A DNA stretch of 64,000 nucleotides from Gaertneriomyces semiglobifer (lineage: Eukaryota > Chytridiomycota > Chytridiomycetes > Spizellomycetales > Spizellomycetaceae), in the NCBI GenBank assembly GCA_025558075.1, contig JAHLKF010000009.1:248001-312000 (forward strand), given 5' to 3'. Below the pieces are notes generated by a model that worked only from the letters and a program-made list of their open reading frames with translations, was not told the DNA's origin and searched no databases. Made by a program: the position numbers and the translations under genes. This document shows positions 48,212 to 62,310 of this stretch, in pieces (position 1 is the stretch's first letter; the number at the start of each line of letters is the position of its first letter).

Positions 48212-50595
48212 ATGGAGACAAGGGCATCGCGACAACGGAAGGCAGCGGCAAACACCGTAGCTGCTGACAAGGAGCCTGCTTCCAAGAAGAATGCAGCCAA
48301 GGCCAAGGACGCGGAAGATGATCAAGTGGACGCAGCCCCTCCCGCTCGTCGATCTACGCGCAAGGCAGTTCCTGACAAGGAGCCTGCTTCTCGGAAAAGG
48401 AAGGCAGCGACCGACAGTGTAGCTGACGCCAATGCGCCAGCTACCAAGAAGAATGCAGCCAAGGCCAAGGACGCGGAAGATGATGAAGTGGACGCAGCCC
48501 CTCCTGCCCGTCGATCTACCCGCAAAGTAGCTGTCGACAAGGATCTGGTCACTCAAAAGATCGCGGTCCAGGATAACAAAACTGACGATGATGAAGCGGA
48601 CGCAGATGCTCCTAAGCCCAAGCGTAAAGCGGCGGCTACCAAAGCAACTGCAGCGAAGAAAAAGACAGTTAAGACTAAGGCAGCCGAAGATGGTGAAGCT
48701 GCAACCGACAAAGTGAAGGCTACGCCAAAGGCCGCGGTCAAGTCTGAGGCAGCAGATATTGATGACGATACCGCCCCTCCAACTGAACCTAAGATTGTCA
48801 AAGCAATCAAAAAGAATGGAGCAGTAAGTATCACGATAGGCTGGGCACCGAACGTTAGCAATGTGGCTCAACCGAATCCTTCAGGTTGTGGACGAATACT
48901 GTCCGATTGCAGCCAAATGCCATGTTTATGACGGTTGGGGTATGCTTCACATTCGTAAATGGAAGTATGATGATCAATCCTGACCATGTTTACTTCAGAT
49001 TGCATGTTGAACCAAACAGAAATCTCTGCCAACAACAACAAGTTCTACGTCATACAACTGTTAAAGGATGATTCTGCAGACCAGTTCCATGTCTGGACAC
49101 GATGGGGCCGGGTGGGCGTGAAGGGGCAAAGCAAGCTCGAAGCATGCACGTTGGACAAAGGAATGAAGCTGTTTAAGTCCAAGTTCTGGGATAAGACTAA
49201 AAACCTTTGGGAGGACCGTGAGAATTTTGAAAAGATACCCGGCAAATACTTCTTGCTGGAGCGCGAATTTGGTGATGATGATGGTGATACGGCAAAAGGG
49301 CTGGACAGTGCACCCCCAAAATCGGTGAAGATACCGGATTCCCAGCTTGAGGAGCCAGTTCAAGAACTCATAAAGCTGATCTTTAACATGAAAATGATGA
49401 CGCAGACTATGGTGGAAATCGGTTACAATGCTGACAAGATGCCCCTTGGCAAACTTACCAAGGCCAATATCCAAAAGGGTTACAATGTCCTAGCCGAGAT
49501 AGCTGACGTTTTGAACACTCCTACGGCTACTAGCCAGTCGTTGTTGTCGGATCTGAGCAGCAAATTTTACACCATCATTCCACACGAGTTTGGCATGAGG
49601 AGGCCGCAGATTATCAACACTCCTCAGCTGCTGAAGCAGAAGATAGAAATGGTGGAAGCACTTGGCGATATCCAGATCGCCACGACACTGTTGTCACATA
49701 CAGCGGCAAATCACGATAAAAATCCTATTGACCTGCAATACGAGTCCTTGAAAGCCGATTTACACCATGTTGACCCAAGTTCCGAGACATTCAAGTTGGT
49801 CAATACCTACCTCAAGAATACGCATGCGGCAACACACAGCAATTATGCGCTCGAGATTGAAGACGTCTTCACGGTAAGGTACTCGATAGCATGCGTTTGC
49901 GAACTCCATATCTAAATGCCATCCCAGGTCGGTCGTCATGGCGAAGATGAGCGCTTCAACCAACTTCCAAACCGGCAGCTCCTCTGGCATGGAAGTCGCC
50001 TGACCAACTTTGTGGGTATTCTCAGCCAGGGCCTGCGTATCGCCCCGCCAGAGGCTCCGGTTACAGGTTATATGTTCGGCAAGGGGATCTATTTAGCAAA
50101 TATGGTCAGCAAAAGTTCCAATTACTGCTTTGCCACACGAAACTCGTCGACCGGAATTCTCTTGCTTTGCGAAGCGGCTTTGGGCGACCAGTTGAAATTG
50201 AAGCAAGCAGATTACAACGCCGACCAGTCGTGTCGACAAGCGAACTGCCATTCGACTTGGGGTAGGTTGCTTTGTGTACTGTGTGTGTACGACGTTGGAA
50301 ACGGCTGCTTATGTCTCGCCTGGCATGAAAGGTGTGGGACAAACGCGGCCAGATCCCGAGGGCGCCATAAGCGATCCTAAGGACCCCAATGTGAAGGTTC
50401 CTAGTGGAAAACCGGTTAAAACAAACGAGCAAGGCTGTAATCTGCTATATGACGAGTTCATCGTATACTCGGTTGAACAAGTCAAGATTCGGTATGTTAT
50501 GGCAGTTCTCAACGTTGAACTATTAACAAGTTGCAGCTAACAGTCCTCGCACTCCCAGATATTTACTCAAGACAAAGTTCCATTTCAAGTATTGA
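48212..50595 (+). CDS. PARP: Poly(ADP-ribose) polymerase, PARP1/2 type (WGR + regulatory + catalytic)
   Basis: Six exons (48212-48823, 48885-48933, 48999-49873, 49928-50261, 50332-50491, 50559-50595) encode about 688 aa. The first 200 residues are a Lys/Ala-rich DNA-binding tail with a duplicated unit of about 50 residues ([24 protein letters not shown] twice). The WGR domain (WTRWGRVG, about W256) follows, then the helical regulatory domain and the ART fold. The catalytic triad is intact: H533 (LLWHGSR), Y567 ([16 protein letters not shown]) and E665 (LLYDEFIVY). The last exon of 37 nt restores the family ending [12 protein letters not shown]. There are no zinc fingers or BRCT, so the layout is PARP2-like. 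It detects DNA breaks and makes poly(ADP-ribose) in the nucleus. Confidence 0.96.
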
Positions 50596-50725
50596 TTCTA
50601 AAGTATCTGGTATACCCTAAATTTTTATGGTTGTACATTACTACATATACCAATCGATCAGTAGTCGTCGACTACAACATTCTACGGGATAATTTTGTAT
50701 ATCAAGCTCAGGCTGCTGAAATTCA

Positions 50726-52361
50726 TCATACAGCACGGAAGAGTGGCAGGAAATTCCCAACTATGGCCAGCGGGACATCAAAGATATCTCGTTTGATGGT
50801 GAAGCAGAAAGCACATGTCACAGGTCTGCCAGTTGGCGTCAAAACTGTGCAGGTGGTCATCATGGACTGTTGCGAGTTATCGAAGGCAATCAAGCTGAAC
50901 TTTTCCCAATAATCAACTGCTGATGAATTATCCATCAGTTCGTAGATGTATGTGCGCTTTCCCAGCAGCTGTTCTCGCGGCCATTGTGTCAGAATCGAAA
51001 ATTCTTTCCCAACAAGCGCGATCTCGCCAGTTCGCCGCCAGACGACAGTGGGCGTGCCTGAGAACCCTATAAGCTTATCAAATTCCTGTAGAAACGAACC
51101 GTCGGATGAGGAAGTGCTCAGTAAGATATCGAAAGGATGCGTTCTCACCATGATAGTTCTCTGAAAGCACTTTTCCATGAAGAGCAAATCTTCCTCAGAT
51201 AGATTCATAATTTGTGCCATGAACGATGGTCTGAAGCCTGCCAACGCTCGGCATATACGAATAATATCGTTCTTTTCCATCCTGTACGGAGGGTGAGTAC
51301 ATGGTGTGTGGCAGGCACGCGACCCTGTGCTTTGGCCCTACCTCTCCTTGACATATTTCACTAGATTGTGAAAGCCTTCTCGATAATCATATGGCCGCAC
51401 AACGGATTTGTATACCCCGCTAGCACGAGCTGCATGACCGGCATCCTGTGCAGCAACCGGCGAATTCGTTGTACCTAGCGACTCCCGGCTTCCATGATGT
51501 GTCTGTGAAGGCTGATTTACGTTGTCTACAGAGGCTAGGCCGACCTGACCGAGTCCCATATCTGGTAATGCAAAGTCTCCAGACGGCGCTCCTAGCATGT
51601 TCGACAGAAAAGAGTACTCTAAGGACGTCGCTTTTGACCCAAACTCGAAGTTGGATGCTAAGGGATAGTTGAGAAGACCGTTCGCAGGCGCGATAGGGTG
51701 AGCTTCGCCTTGAACTATCATGGACCATATACGTTACGACAGTGAAACGGACATGAGGAGAAAACCCTTTGGTACCTGCGGCAGGATTCACATGCATGGG
51801 AGCGACCTGCGCGACATGCGTGTGTGTTGGTTGCGGTTGTGGTTGTAATCGAGCGTGTTGTAATGATTGCTGTTGGACAGAAATTGGGGCTTCTTGAGTT
51901 GGGGGTTGTTGTTGTGGTTGTTGCTGTTGTGATTGTGATTGGGGTTCTGGATGTTGATGTGATTGAGGAGGGGTCGACGTGCCGCTCGCGGAAGCATTTA
52001 CAACTTCGTCTGAACAAGTGAAAATGATTAGTCCCAAGAAAGCAATAGCGCAGGCCAAAAGAGTAGCCTCTACACTACGCTTTTGTTCAATGAGTTCACC
52101 AACCGTCAACGTCTTGCAGATACTTTGCCTTCTTTCTAACGCCGTCAGCGCATGTAGCAGCCAAATCTCTCTTGACACACCTTGAACATGGTCGCACTTG
52201 ATGGTGTCAAAGGTCAGTTTACGGTTGCAAAATATAACCCTTGTGTGCCAAGCGGACTCACTGTCATCGCAAGTAAGATGTGCCTTCTGACAATGGCCGC
52301 AAGCTCTCGAGGCTTTCTTCCGCTTGCCCCTGGGAGTATCTGAATTACCGTTCTCTGTCAT
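50726..52361 (-). CDS. ERT1: Zn2Cys6 regulator of gluconeogenesis, AcuK/AcuM/Ert1 type, with PAS domain
   Basis: Six exons (52361-52262, 52196-52104, 52009-51776, 51714-51342, 51281-51149, 51085-50726) encode about 430 aa. Splicing 1 to 2 completes the binuclear zinc cluster, [30 protein letters not shown], followed by the conserved [10 protein letters not shown]. The linker is Gln/His/Pro-rich. The C-terminal half has the PAS-type block of this subfamily ([35 protein letters not shown]). AcuK/Ert1 proteins bind promoters of gluconeogenic and respiratory genes on non-fermentable carbon. A long frame through 51420-52361 reads across two introns and is not the product. It converges with PARP. 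Confidence 0.93.
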
Positions 52362-52643
52362 TTCTTTTGTGATTACTACGTTGTAAAAGTCTGCCTCGCT
52401 CGGTGGTATTTAAATAGTCAAATGTCGCAAGTCTCAATCAGGAAAAACTTTCCGCGACCACACGCGAGCACTGGGCGCCGACAAACCAAAGGCCTATTTT
52501 GCCGGCACTTGAAACATTTTAATGATATGAAAATGCTGAATGGATTTTTCAAGGATGTTCACACGGTTAAGGTACATGGTGCAATATATGGTTCATATTC
52601 AAGAAGTGAGCTCATTGAGCGAATCATTATGATGATCGTGCTA

Positions 52644-53569
52644 TTAATCCTCATGTTCAGCACTGCCGACACTATTCCCATCTCCAGCATTCTCGTTTTC
52701 ATCGTCGCTGGCAGGCGTTTGGATGACTTTCTTCTTTTTCTTGGCTGCCTTCTCGTCCCATCTAACACCCGAAAACGATTAGCGACATAGTCTGCAAGCC
52801 AAAGCAGTACTCACACCTACCCCCAAGTCGGAATAAAGCTGTCAATAATGCCGACATCTTCAAAGAGGTTCGGGAAGAGCCAACCATCTCGTCCCGTAGA
52901 AACTTTCAATGAGAGCCAAATCAAGAGTCGGACCACAACAATCCCCAAGAACACGCCCATCAATCCTAACAGTCCAAGGGACAGGTAGTAGACACCCATC
53001 CTGAGACTCGTTGGCCAGAGTGGAAACATCACACCCGCAAAGGTGACGAGCAAAACGCCAGTGCCGATCAAGATTCCTTTCAGCTGGGATCCTTCATATA
53101 CCCACGCATAGTATGACTCTGGTTCAAAGTTGACAGGTTGTGGAACAAGCTCTAGTTGTTTGCTTTTCGATGCCTTCTGGACCTTTACGAAGAATTTCTG
53201 GGTGAACAGCCGCGTCAGCAGTTCCTCTCCGCCAGGTCGATCAGACACTTGTGGTCGAAGTTTGGTCTGCTTTTTCCGATACGGCTCCCTCAGAATAGCG
53301 TTTACGGCATGTTTTCCTGTATGAGGTTAGCACAACTTCATCAGTGTTAATTCATTCAAGATCAGTTCATCCATTTTGACAACGCACCTTTAAAGTAGTC
53401 CACTCGCCGGCCATTGAGCACACCCTGACGTACTTTTAACTTTGATTCTCCTCCTCTGAGAAAATCGGCGACGGCCTTGATATCTTGCGGGACATCCTTG
53501 AACTATGCATGGCCAGTCAGATACGCGCTGAAGCCGCCTGTTGTTTGCTAAACCTACCGGATCGGACAT
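52644..53569 (-). CDS. SEC62: Sec62, ER post-translational translocation subunit
   Basis: Four exons (53569-53558, 53502-53388, 53316-52821, 52761-52644) encode about 246 aa. The first exon is only ATG plus three codons. The family pattern is clear: an N-terminal cytosolic domain (VADFLRGGESKLKVRQGVLNGRRVDYFKGKHA), two membrane segments (about 135-155 and 165-190) with FPLWP between them and GVYYLSLGLLGL, then GRDGWLFPNLFEDVGIIDSF. The tail is Lys-rich then acidic (KKKKKV, SDDENENAG). Sec62 works with Sec63 at the Sec61 channel. The 3' junction needs the phase-2 donor at 52819-52820 to give TWGWDEK. Confidence 0.96.
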
Positions 53570-53908
53570 GATGCACCAATAATTTCCCGTTCCAGTCAAC
53601 CCAAAAGCGTTCCTTCTTCGTTCTTATGAGTTCGCAACAGCAAGTCTCAACTGTCCAGCAAATGCACCGTTTTACAGAAGCCGAGTGTTGGTGTTGGTTG
53701 GTTGGTCGATCACGTAGTGTTATTGATATAATTACGTAGCGTAAACCTAACACCGCGCGTGTTTTCTGCAAGTCTTGGTTGGACTTCAACATCGGCAAAA
53801 GTTTCACGCCCTTCTTTCTCCTCCCTCTGCCCGTTACCTGCCAAACGTTTGGAACAGGTGAGGACGCTTCTTGCTCTGTCAATAAGCCAATCTGTCCTGA
53901 GCGCCATC

Positions 53909-54520
<612 letters not shown>

Positions 54521-54849
54521 ATCCTGTGTCTATCTGGTTGTTCTTTCAATACATGAATTAAATTGGCAATGGTTGTTCTTGTTCAGTATCGTCGTTCTAG
54601 TTACAATATTTTGGACTGATGAAGGAATATGTGCCTGGCGTCTGACACCATAACTTCGGTATTATGGTGTTCGCGCGTGGGCGGTACCACAGCAGAGACA
54701 GTTCAACAACTGGAACCACTTCATTATGAACAATTAACATGTATTATCGAAAAAGGAGGGCCAAAAATTCGTCTACCCTGCCTAGCTTCTACAGGGTTCC
54801 ACAGCCGTTATATATATAATATTTACGCAGGCTTTGTCGCTGGGGGTTA
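54521..54849. other. Intergenic between convergent genes
   Basis: About 330 bp of 3' flanks; nothing else seen. The neighbouring gaps 53570-53908 and 52362-52643 are promoter or terminator flanks without genes. Confidence 0.5.
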
Positions 54850-56072
54850 TCATGCATTATCAGAAAGGTTCAAGAGCAAGTGTTGCAAGCACCTGGAGAT
54901 GGGTAAGAGTGAGTCAGTGAAACCTACGTATGACCACATTAACATGCAACATCAAATACCGTTTGGTAGTAACATCGTCCCGAAGCGTCTGTGTAAAGGT
55001 AGTGTCCCGCAGTGGTTCGGGCAAACACTGTCGTAGAGCTTCGCGAGCTCTTGGATTGTCGGACAACCGCAAATAACATCTAATCACATGCTTCAACAAG
55101 CGCACGGTGGGTTGGCCAACCAACTGGTTGACCATGTTGGACAGAACGGTGCCGACAGCGTAAAATCTCTCGTAAGTCTGGCAGATATAGGTCAAGCCCA
55201 TGTCATCCAGAAGAATTTTCTGCACGATGAAAATGGCAACGGTCTTGGACAATTCACTCCCGGTTTCCATAATTCGCAAACACAGAGGGATAATTTCAGT
55301 GGATAACAAGAAGTTGATGACTTCAGAGTTGTCGTTTTGCTAAATAATCGAATGATCAGCGTGATGATTACGACGGAATTCCCGACTTTTTCGTTGATAA
55401 CATACTTTAACAAGTGCACCAATCACGCCAAGACTGGTGAGGCGAAGGTACTCAAACGGTCTCGTTTTGCTGGTGGTATTCAAGAAAGGGTACAGAAATA
55501 GTGGTATATGAGCTGGAGACACATGGAGAAAGGCATTAGTCAAGTTCTTGAATCAGAATTACCAACTAATAAAATCGGCACTAACCATCCAAAAAGAGTC
55601 TGCGGGTCTCATTGTGGCTAGCCACACATTGCAGCAACGCTAAAGCGTTGCACACTCGATTCGATGCCGGCCCAGTAAGTGTCGGCGGCATAAGCATTGG
55701 ATATACGGAGACGATCTCTTGCAGAAGCACAGACATCACGCCAAATGAATGCCACAAGATGGGGGCTAAGTCTTCATATGCTTCCCTTCGTTTACTGAGC
55801 TCCATCAGCGCCTGCTCCCGTGTCACTTGATTGTTGAGATCGAGAATCAATTGATACACTTCCTGCTCCTCCAACTGAGGATGTTGTTGTTGCTGCTGCT
55901 GGTGCTGTGCGACAGCTGCCGCAGTCATGGCGGGAATTGAACCGTATAGGCCCACGCCAGCGGCCGCCGGGTTGTTCGAAACTGCCATTGGGTTCATCCC
56001 TTGGAGGGACGTATTCGATGGGAGGTTACCATACAAGTACGGCTGTCCATGGTGTTGACTCATTGCGTGCAT
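54850..56072 (-). CDS. CAF40: CNOT9 / Caf40 (Rcd1), CCR4-NOT subunit
   Basis: Four exons (56072-55586, 55512-55406, 55339-54960, 54892-54850) encode about 338 aa. An N-terminal tail of 65 residues is Gln/Ala/Met-rich (QHQQQQQQH). It is followed by the highly conserved armadillo-like Rcd1 domain: [69 protein letters not shown]. The last 43-nt exon replaces a read-through tail with [13 protein letters not shown], matching the family end. CNOT9 docks mRNA-decay adaptors on the deadenylase complex. Confidence 0.97.
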
Positions 56073-56476
56073 CGCAACTGATGGAGCTTGGCGCTAGTAG
56101 GGTATCAGTCCAAAGGGAATATCTACGCCTCCTAGACGTTTCAGCGAAGGTTTGCCTGCGACACCGGCGGAAGGTTCTACGGCTGGCAACTCGGAACGAA
56201 GATCACTGAGCGTTACCAAAGCCCACTATACTTAAATGCTGCCCAGCAGCACGGATATCGTCGTAGGATAGATAGATAAATATGTATATACAGTTTCAGT
56301 AATAAAAGCAGTTGCTCGCAGAAGAACAATGATAATCCAAGTAAGTCAGAGGTTCTGCGTTGCGCGGGGGATTTTCCAGTTATTTTTTCAAATTCATTTT
56401 AGGCTTTTGCAACCTACTTTTGCACTACACGTATCACGTATTAAAGGTGCATTAGAGCATAGTTATCACAACGATC
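56073..56476. other. Divergent promoter, CAF40 / PSME3IP1
   Basis: About 400 bp between two divergent ATGs, with TATATA at about 56283. No gene seen. Confidence 0.5.
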
Positions 56477-57449
56477 ATGACAGGCTTCTCGTCTGCAACC
56501 CCGGGGATTGGTAGCAAGTTCGTCAGCGCAGATGCGTTAGAAGCAGCTCGTAATGAACGCGAGGAAGAGGCTAAAGCTGAAGGACGAGGTTCAACACGAT
56601 CTTATGCGTCAAAATACTCCCCAGTCGCTTACGATTACCCGTCGTAGAGCTCCCAGATGAAAAGGAAGTTTACGATCCACGTCCGCTGTTCGAGCGGCTG
56701 GCCGGTATGTGCGCTGAAGGCATCCCGCCCACTGGCATGTCTCTCACAAGGGGCGCGTTCTATTAGAGAAGAAACGGATAGAGGAAGAGGGTACGCTGAT
56801 ACGGCAGATCTTTTGCTCTTATGGGTTCATTGCAAGGCTGACCACGAGTTTTGTCAGAGTTTGCCGAGCGAATGCGATTCAGCAACCTGGTGAAGCGTTT
56901 AGACGATGGTGCGTGAATTTTTAGCCATCTGCAACCGAAAGTTGAAGCCTCTGACGTAGGCGACCATTAGATGAGTACGCTTTTTTGGCGCAATATGAAA
57001 GTGAAGAGCAAAAGCGTCAGCGCGAGATAGTAGAGAGCGATCGGAAGGAACTGGAAGCGTTCAGGAAAGCTGTGGAGGCCCCTGTAGTACCAGATATAAT
57101 CAAATCAACAACGTCTACGTCTAGGAGGATTGGTGCCGACAAGAAGTCATCGTCCAAAGATTTCCAACGAGCCTTGCTGCAAGGGGTAGTGGTCAAAAAG
57201 AGGCGTGTGAGTGAGGACTCGCCTGGTGTGAAGTCCCCATCGAAGAAAAGAAAAGAAGAGCCGTTAAGTTCGCCTCTGGAAGCAGAGTCACAAGATAACC
57301 AAACCTCAACGCCGCGAGTCAAAGTGGAGCAGGGGTTTGTTAAAGTTAAAGTAGAATCGGAAGAGAACGTTGAAATGCCAGCAACAACAGTAGGAAAGAC
57401 AAATCTTTTAGGCCTGCTGGCTGATTACTCAAGTGATAGCGATGAATAG
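56477..57449 (+). CDS. PSME3IP1: PSME3IP1 (FAM192A/NIP30) homologue
   Basis: Five exons: 56477-56588, 56648-56704, 56751-56790, 56858-56908 and 56971-57449. The NIP30 N-terminal domain is clear: GSKFVSADALEAARNEREEE, EVYDPRPLFERL, FAERMRFSNLVKRLDDDE, then QYESEEQKRQREIVESDRKE. The tail is Lys/Ser-rich, with RVKVEQGF, and ends LLGLLADYSSDSDE, the acidic phospho-motif region that in animals binds the PA28-gamma proteasome activator. The join 56704/56751 is one nucleotide out of phase with the otherwise conserved frame; one G fewer in the GGGG at 56750-56753 would fix it, so a sequence error or a different splice site is likely. The protein is nuclear. Confidence 0.86.
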
Positions 57450-57751
57450 TAGAGCGGCGTAGATATTCCGGTTACATGTTCAGTATTATGCATTGAACAT
57501 ATCATTATACCTTCGGCTTGAAACCATCTGGCTCTGCCATGCAACAGCTTCGAGGCGTTGACTGGGACCATTGCGCTCGACTTGGTTCGAATACCTGATA
57601 GGAAGCAATCTGTTCAAACAGTACGGTGGTGAGGAAAATGTTTGACCATGTAGGCACGGCGTGCTGCTGGTCATTAAACGAAAGATAAACAGTAGTAAAC
57701 AATGTGATAAACTCGAGTCTCTAAGCGCAGTATATATATTCAAGAAAATAT
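57450..57751. other. Intergenic between convergent genes
   Basis: About 300 bp, nothing recognised. Confidence 0.5.
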
Positions 57752-58538
57752 TTACTGCTGCTCAGCCTTGTTAGCGACACGGCCAGCAGCCTTACGCTCA
57801 AGGAGAGCCTTACGGTCCTTGTCCATCTTGATCTTGGTAATAACAACCTTGGAGGGGTGGATAGGGATGGGGACAGAGGCACCTATAATAGACGATGAGC
57901 ATGGCGTGCCTTATATGAGCAAGTGGCATCAAAGTACTAACCGTTAACCTTGTCCCTGGTCACCTTCTCAACGTAGATGCACCACTTCTTACGGTAGACA
58001 GTGGTGACCTTGCCCTCACGGCCATTGTACGTACCGCGGACAATCTTAACCTCATCGTCCTTACGGATAGGGATGGAGCGGCACTACAGAAAGCAGGAAA
58101 GAAGCATGTCAGCTTTCCGCTCTATGTGTTGTGCCCAACCCTCACCCTGCCAACAGCAAGCATGCCGAGAACAAGGGGGCTTTCCACCAAGTCTAAGCAT
58201 TGTTGCGGCGGAGATACGCGACTGATGCCTATGGCAAATGTGCGAACATCTCACCCGCCACTGCTGCAGCAGGTAGCCAGCCCACGCTCACATCCCGAGC
58301 AATTCTTCCTCTTAACATCTACTTATGATAATTCCGTTCAACGTACGTTGTGCTTCTCACGCAACTCCTTGTCCAAGGGAGCGGACATGATCTTGCGGCG
58401 GAGATCAGACGGGGCGGAGAAGTGGGCCTTGCGGCTCTTGCGCCTATCGGAGGAAACTGCGGGCACAACTCCAGTCAATCCCAAAGTGCGATTGCAGCAC
58501 ACACAAAATGCAAACCTACCAGCAGTGGAGTACTTCAT
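57752..58538 (-). CDS. RPL26: 60S ribosomal protein uL24 (L26)
   Basis: Four exons (58538-58520, 58456-58347, 58083-57942, 57882-57752) encode about 133 aa. The KOW-motif protein is complete: [70 protein letters not shown], then [19 protein letters not shown]. It binds 25S/5.8S rRNA near the exit tunnel. The intron at 58084-58346 is 263 nt, longer than its neighbours, and could host a small RNA, but I saw no clear box motif. It is divergent from RPL35A with 330 bp between ATGs. Confidence 0.97.
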
Positions 58539-58868
58539 CTTTCCGTTGAGTTAATGTCCGTCTCGGGATCCAAACAAAGTGGCCGTGGAGAACGTTGATC
58601 TGCTTTAGTAGCGGAGAGGAGGCAGAAAGGTGACTGGAACCAAGTCTTTTGCACAATTTCAACGCTCAAAACGCAGACCTTCGGAAAATCGCGTCGGGGT
58701 TAGGGTTGCGTACGGCACAGTCATGTAAATTGGTGTTGTATTACTTAATCCGCTTTTTCTACTCTTCGCACAATGATTTTTGGTCTTTTGGAGACTGGAC
58801 GAACGCAGAGCCGAGTTTCGGTAATCAAGGTTATACTCGACGAATACAGAGGCAACCAAACCATCACA

Positions 58869-59725
58869 ATGACCAACGAGCGTCCCCACAGGTTCGTATC
58901 CTCGACGTTCGCAAGCTGTCGCTTTGAGTGCACCCAGCCAGGAAACCGAAAGGCCAACATATGAGCAGATGTTGGGCGAAGTGTGGCAACATGGGATATC
59001 TAAAGCGTTGCATTTATCGTCTGAGAGCAACTGAAAGTTTACCACAACGGGAGGCGTGGGCGCCTGCGCGGCTCCGACTTTATGGATTTGACGAGCGGGT
59101 TATTTCATACGTTTTCCATGCGGACGAGAAACTTATGCTGACGACAAGTGTTGCAATTGACTGCAGAAGCGTGAGGATCATGCAGAAGTTGGAAGCCGTG
59201 GAAGCTTGGAAGAGCGCTTTACAGTGTTGAGTAGAGCATGTGGATTTATTTCCCCTGTTGAAGCGACCTCTTCGCTTGTGCCCGTCGCCTCATTTGCGTG
59301 CCTACATATGGGCGATTCAAAAGTCCATGACGGCTAACGCGTAGGCTTCTCTTCTAGACTCTACGCCAAGGGCCGTGTCCTCGGTTTCAAGCGCGCCAAG
59401 CGCAACACCACGGAGCACACTTCTTTGCTCCAGATCGAAGGTGTTGCCACTACCGAAGACACCAAGTTCTACCTCGGCAAGCGTGTCGCTTACGTCTACA
59501 GGGCAAAGCGAGTGATTGATGGTAGCAGGATCCGTGTCATCTGGGGACGTGTCACTCGCTCTCACGGAACCTCTGGCGCCGTCCGTGCCAAGTTCAGGAG
59601 CAACCTTCCCCCCCGCAGCTTCGGTGCTAGCGTTAGGATCGTGAGTGATACGCTGCATTCTTTCGTTGTCGTGTTTTTGCTAATGTTCCGTCATTTTTCA
59701 GATGCTCTACCCCTCCCGCGTGTAG
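58869..59725 (+). CDS. RPL35A: 60S ribosomal protein eL33 (L35A)
   Basis: Exons 58869-58891, 59358-59640 and 59702-59725 encode about 109 aa. The first exon gives MTNERPH and joins (phase 2) to [20 protein letters not shown]. The family core follows: [52 protein letters not shown], and it ends MLYPSRV. Intron 1 is 466 nt, as in yeast RPL33 genes, with a CTAAC branch at about 59332. It contains a long open frame (see separate entry). Confidence 0.96.
58928..59230 (+). other. Open frame inside RPL35A intron 1
   Basis: 100 codons; the second half looks protein-like ([37 protein letters not shown]). It may be chance, an alternative exon or a nested gene. No snoRNA C/D or H/ACA arrangement could be recognised in this intron. 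Confidence 0.25.
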
Positions 59726-60202
59726 ATTTTCCTGCCTTACTCGCGCGTGTAATGTATAAAATAAATCGTGACTGCAGGATCTCGATTATTTGGTTTGCTC
59801 TGTTGACTGCTGGCTTCGTTATTGGATGACTTGCGACCATGATTGGATTTGCGTAAGCAACGTGGATTGGCTTGCTCAAGTGGATGTGCGTTACAGCTCG
59901 AATGATTTCAAGAAGCACCCCAGCCGGGTTTTTTTGCCGCAATCTCTTCATATTGCGGTGAACACCGGCATGGGGAAGAGCAAAGCGGCCGTGGTTTTCG
60001 CTAACAAAGTGGGCCTTCTCCGATGGCACTTGTTTGATAGTAGCCTTGGCACATCTCTCTCCAAATGGTACGCTTTCTTCCCGCGAAGGTAACTTGTCGT
60101 TGCTGCTTACTATGTGATTTTATATGAACAAATATACATGATGATTTCGCCTAGTTGTGGAACCTGGTTTGCAATTACGCTACGTATATGCGGGCATATG
60201 TT
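59726..60202. other. Intergenic between convergent genes
   Basis: About 480 bp; open frames here have no family features. Confidence 0.5.
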
Positions 60203-61717
<1,515 letters not shown>

Positions 61718-61998
61718 GTTGAGGCTAGATGACCAAGATCCTGGCACTACTTGTTTCGAGCGCATATATGGTGGTCCTTCACGCGGGAACTACTGTACGC
61801 TTACGCTTCTGACTTGATGATGTAAGCAGCTCCGCAAGCGTGCGCGCTCACAGTTTCGCCAACCGCTCATACTAAACCCCAACATTGCTGAAGAACGGCA
61901 TCATCTATCTATGCGAATGCAGAGCAAGAGAGTACCCTTCCCCAGTAATAGGGCGCAGAAGCTAGTATTCTATGGGGAGGCATTAATTTCATTCTTGA

Positions 61999-62310
61999 TC
62001 AATGATCAAAGTCCCTGTTGAAGCCCTTGAGTCTCTTCCACCGCCATTCGGCGAGCCGGTCCTTCACCTCGTAGCCTTGGTCGTGGCTCATCTTGTGATT
62101 GGTTTGACTGGCCGTGACGTTTCCCACGGTGATGCATATACAGTGCGCTCTTTTAGATGATCACCTGAGGAACATCGTAGAGCATATCTTCATATTCTGT
62201 CGCTCGTTAAGAACGACCCACCTTATTCATCTGGTCGTACTTGATTCAACTTACGCAGTCATAGTAGTTGCGAACAAACTCGAAGCTCATCTCCTCACCC
62301 GGATTCCACC
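61999..62310 (-). CDS. Candidate small gene, structure unresolved
   Basis: The best-supported parts are a last exon 62091-61999 (MSHDQGYEVKDRLAEWRWKR, ending NRDFDH) and a 32-nt exon 62196-62165 (EYEDMLYDVPQ) that join in phase 0. An upstream piece near 62250-62290 reads RWWNP and joins in phase 1 via a GTGAGG donor. The start is not found; a coding-like patch (AYQHKSVFAKPVAVWID) lies further up near 62345-62395. The size and composition suggest a small mitochondrial-type protein, but I cannot name it. It shares a promoter region with CSN5 (61718-61998). Confidence 0.37.

Noticed and set aside
51420..52361. 313-codon minus-strand frame starting at the Zn2Cys6 ATG
   Set aside because: Reads through two introns; splicing instead restores the zinc cluster and the PAS half.
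59790..60092. 100-codon frame between RPL35A and CSN5
   Set aside because: No family features; both strands similarly open; probably 3' flank.
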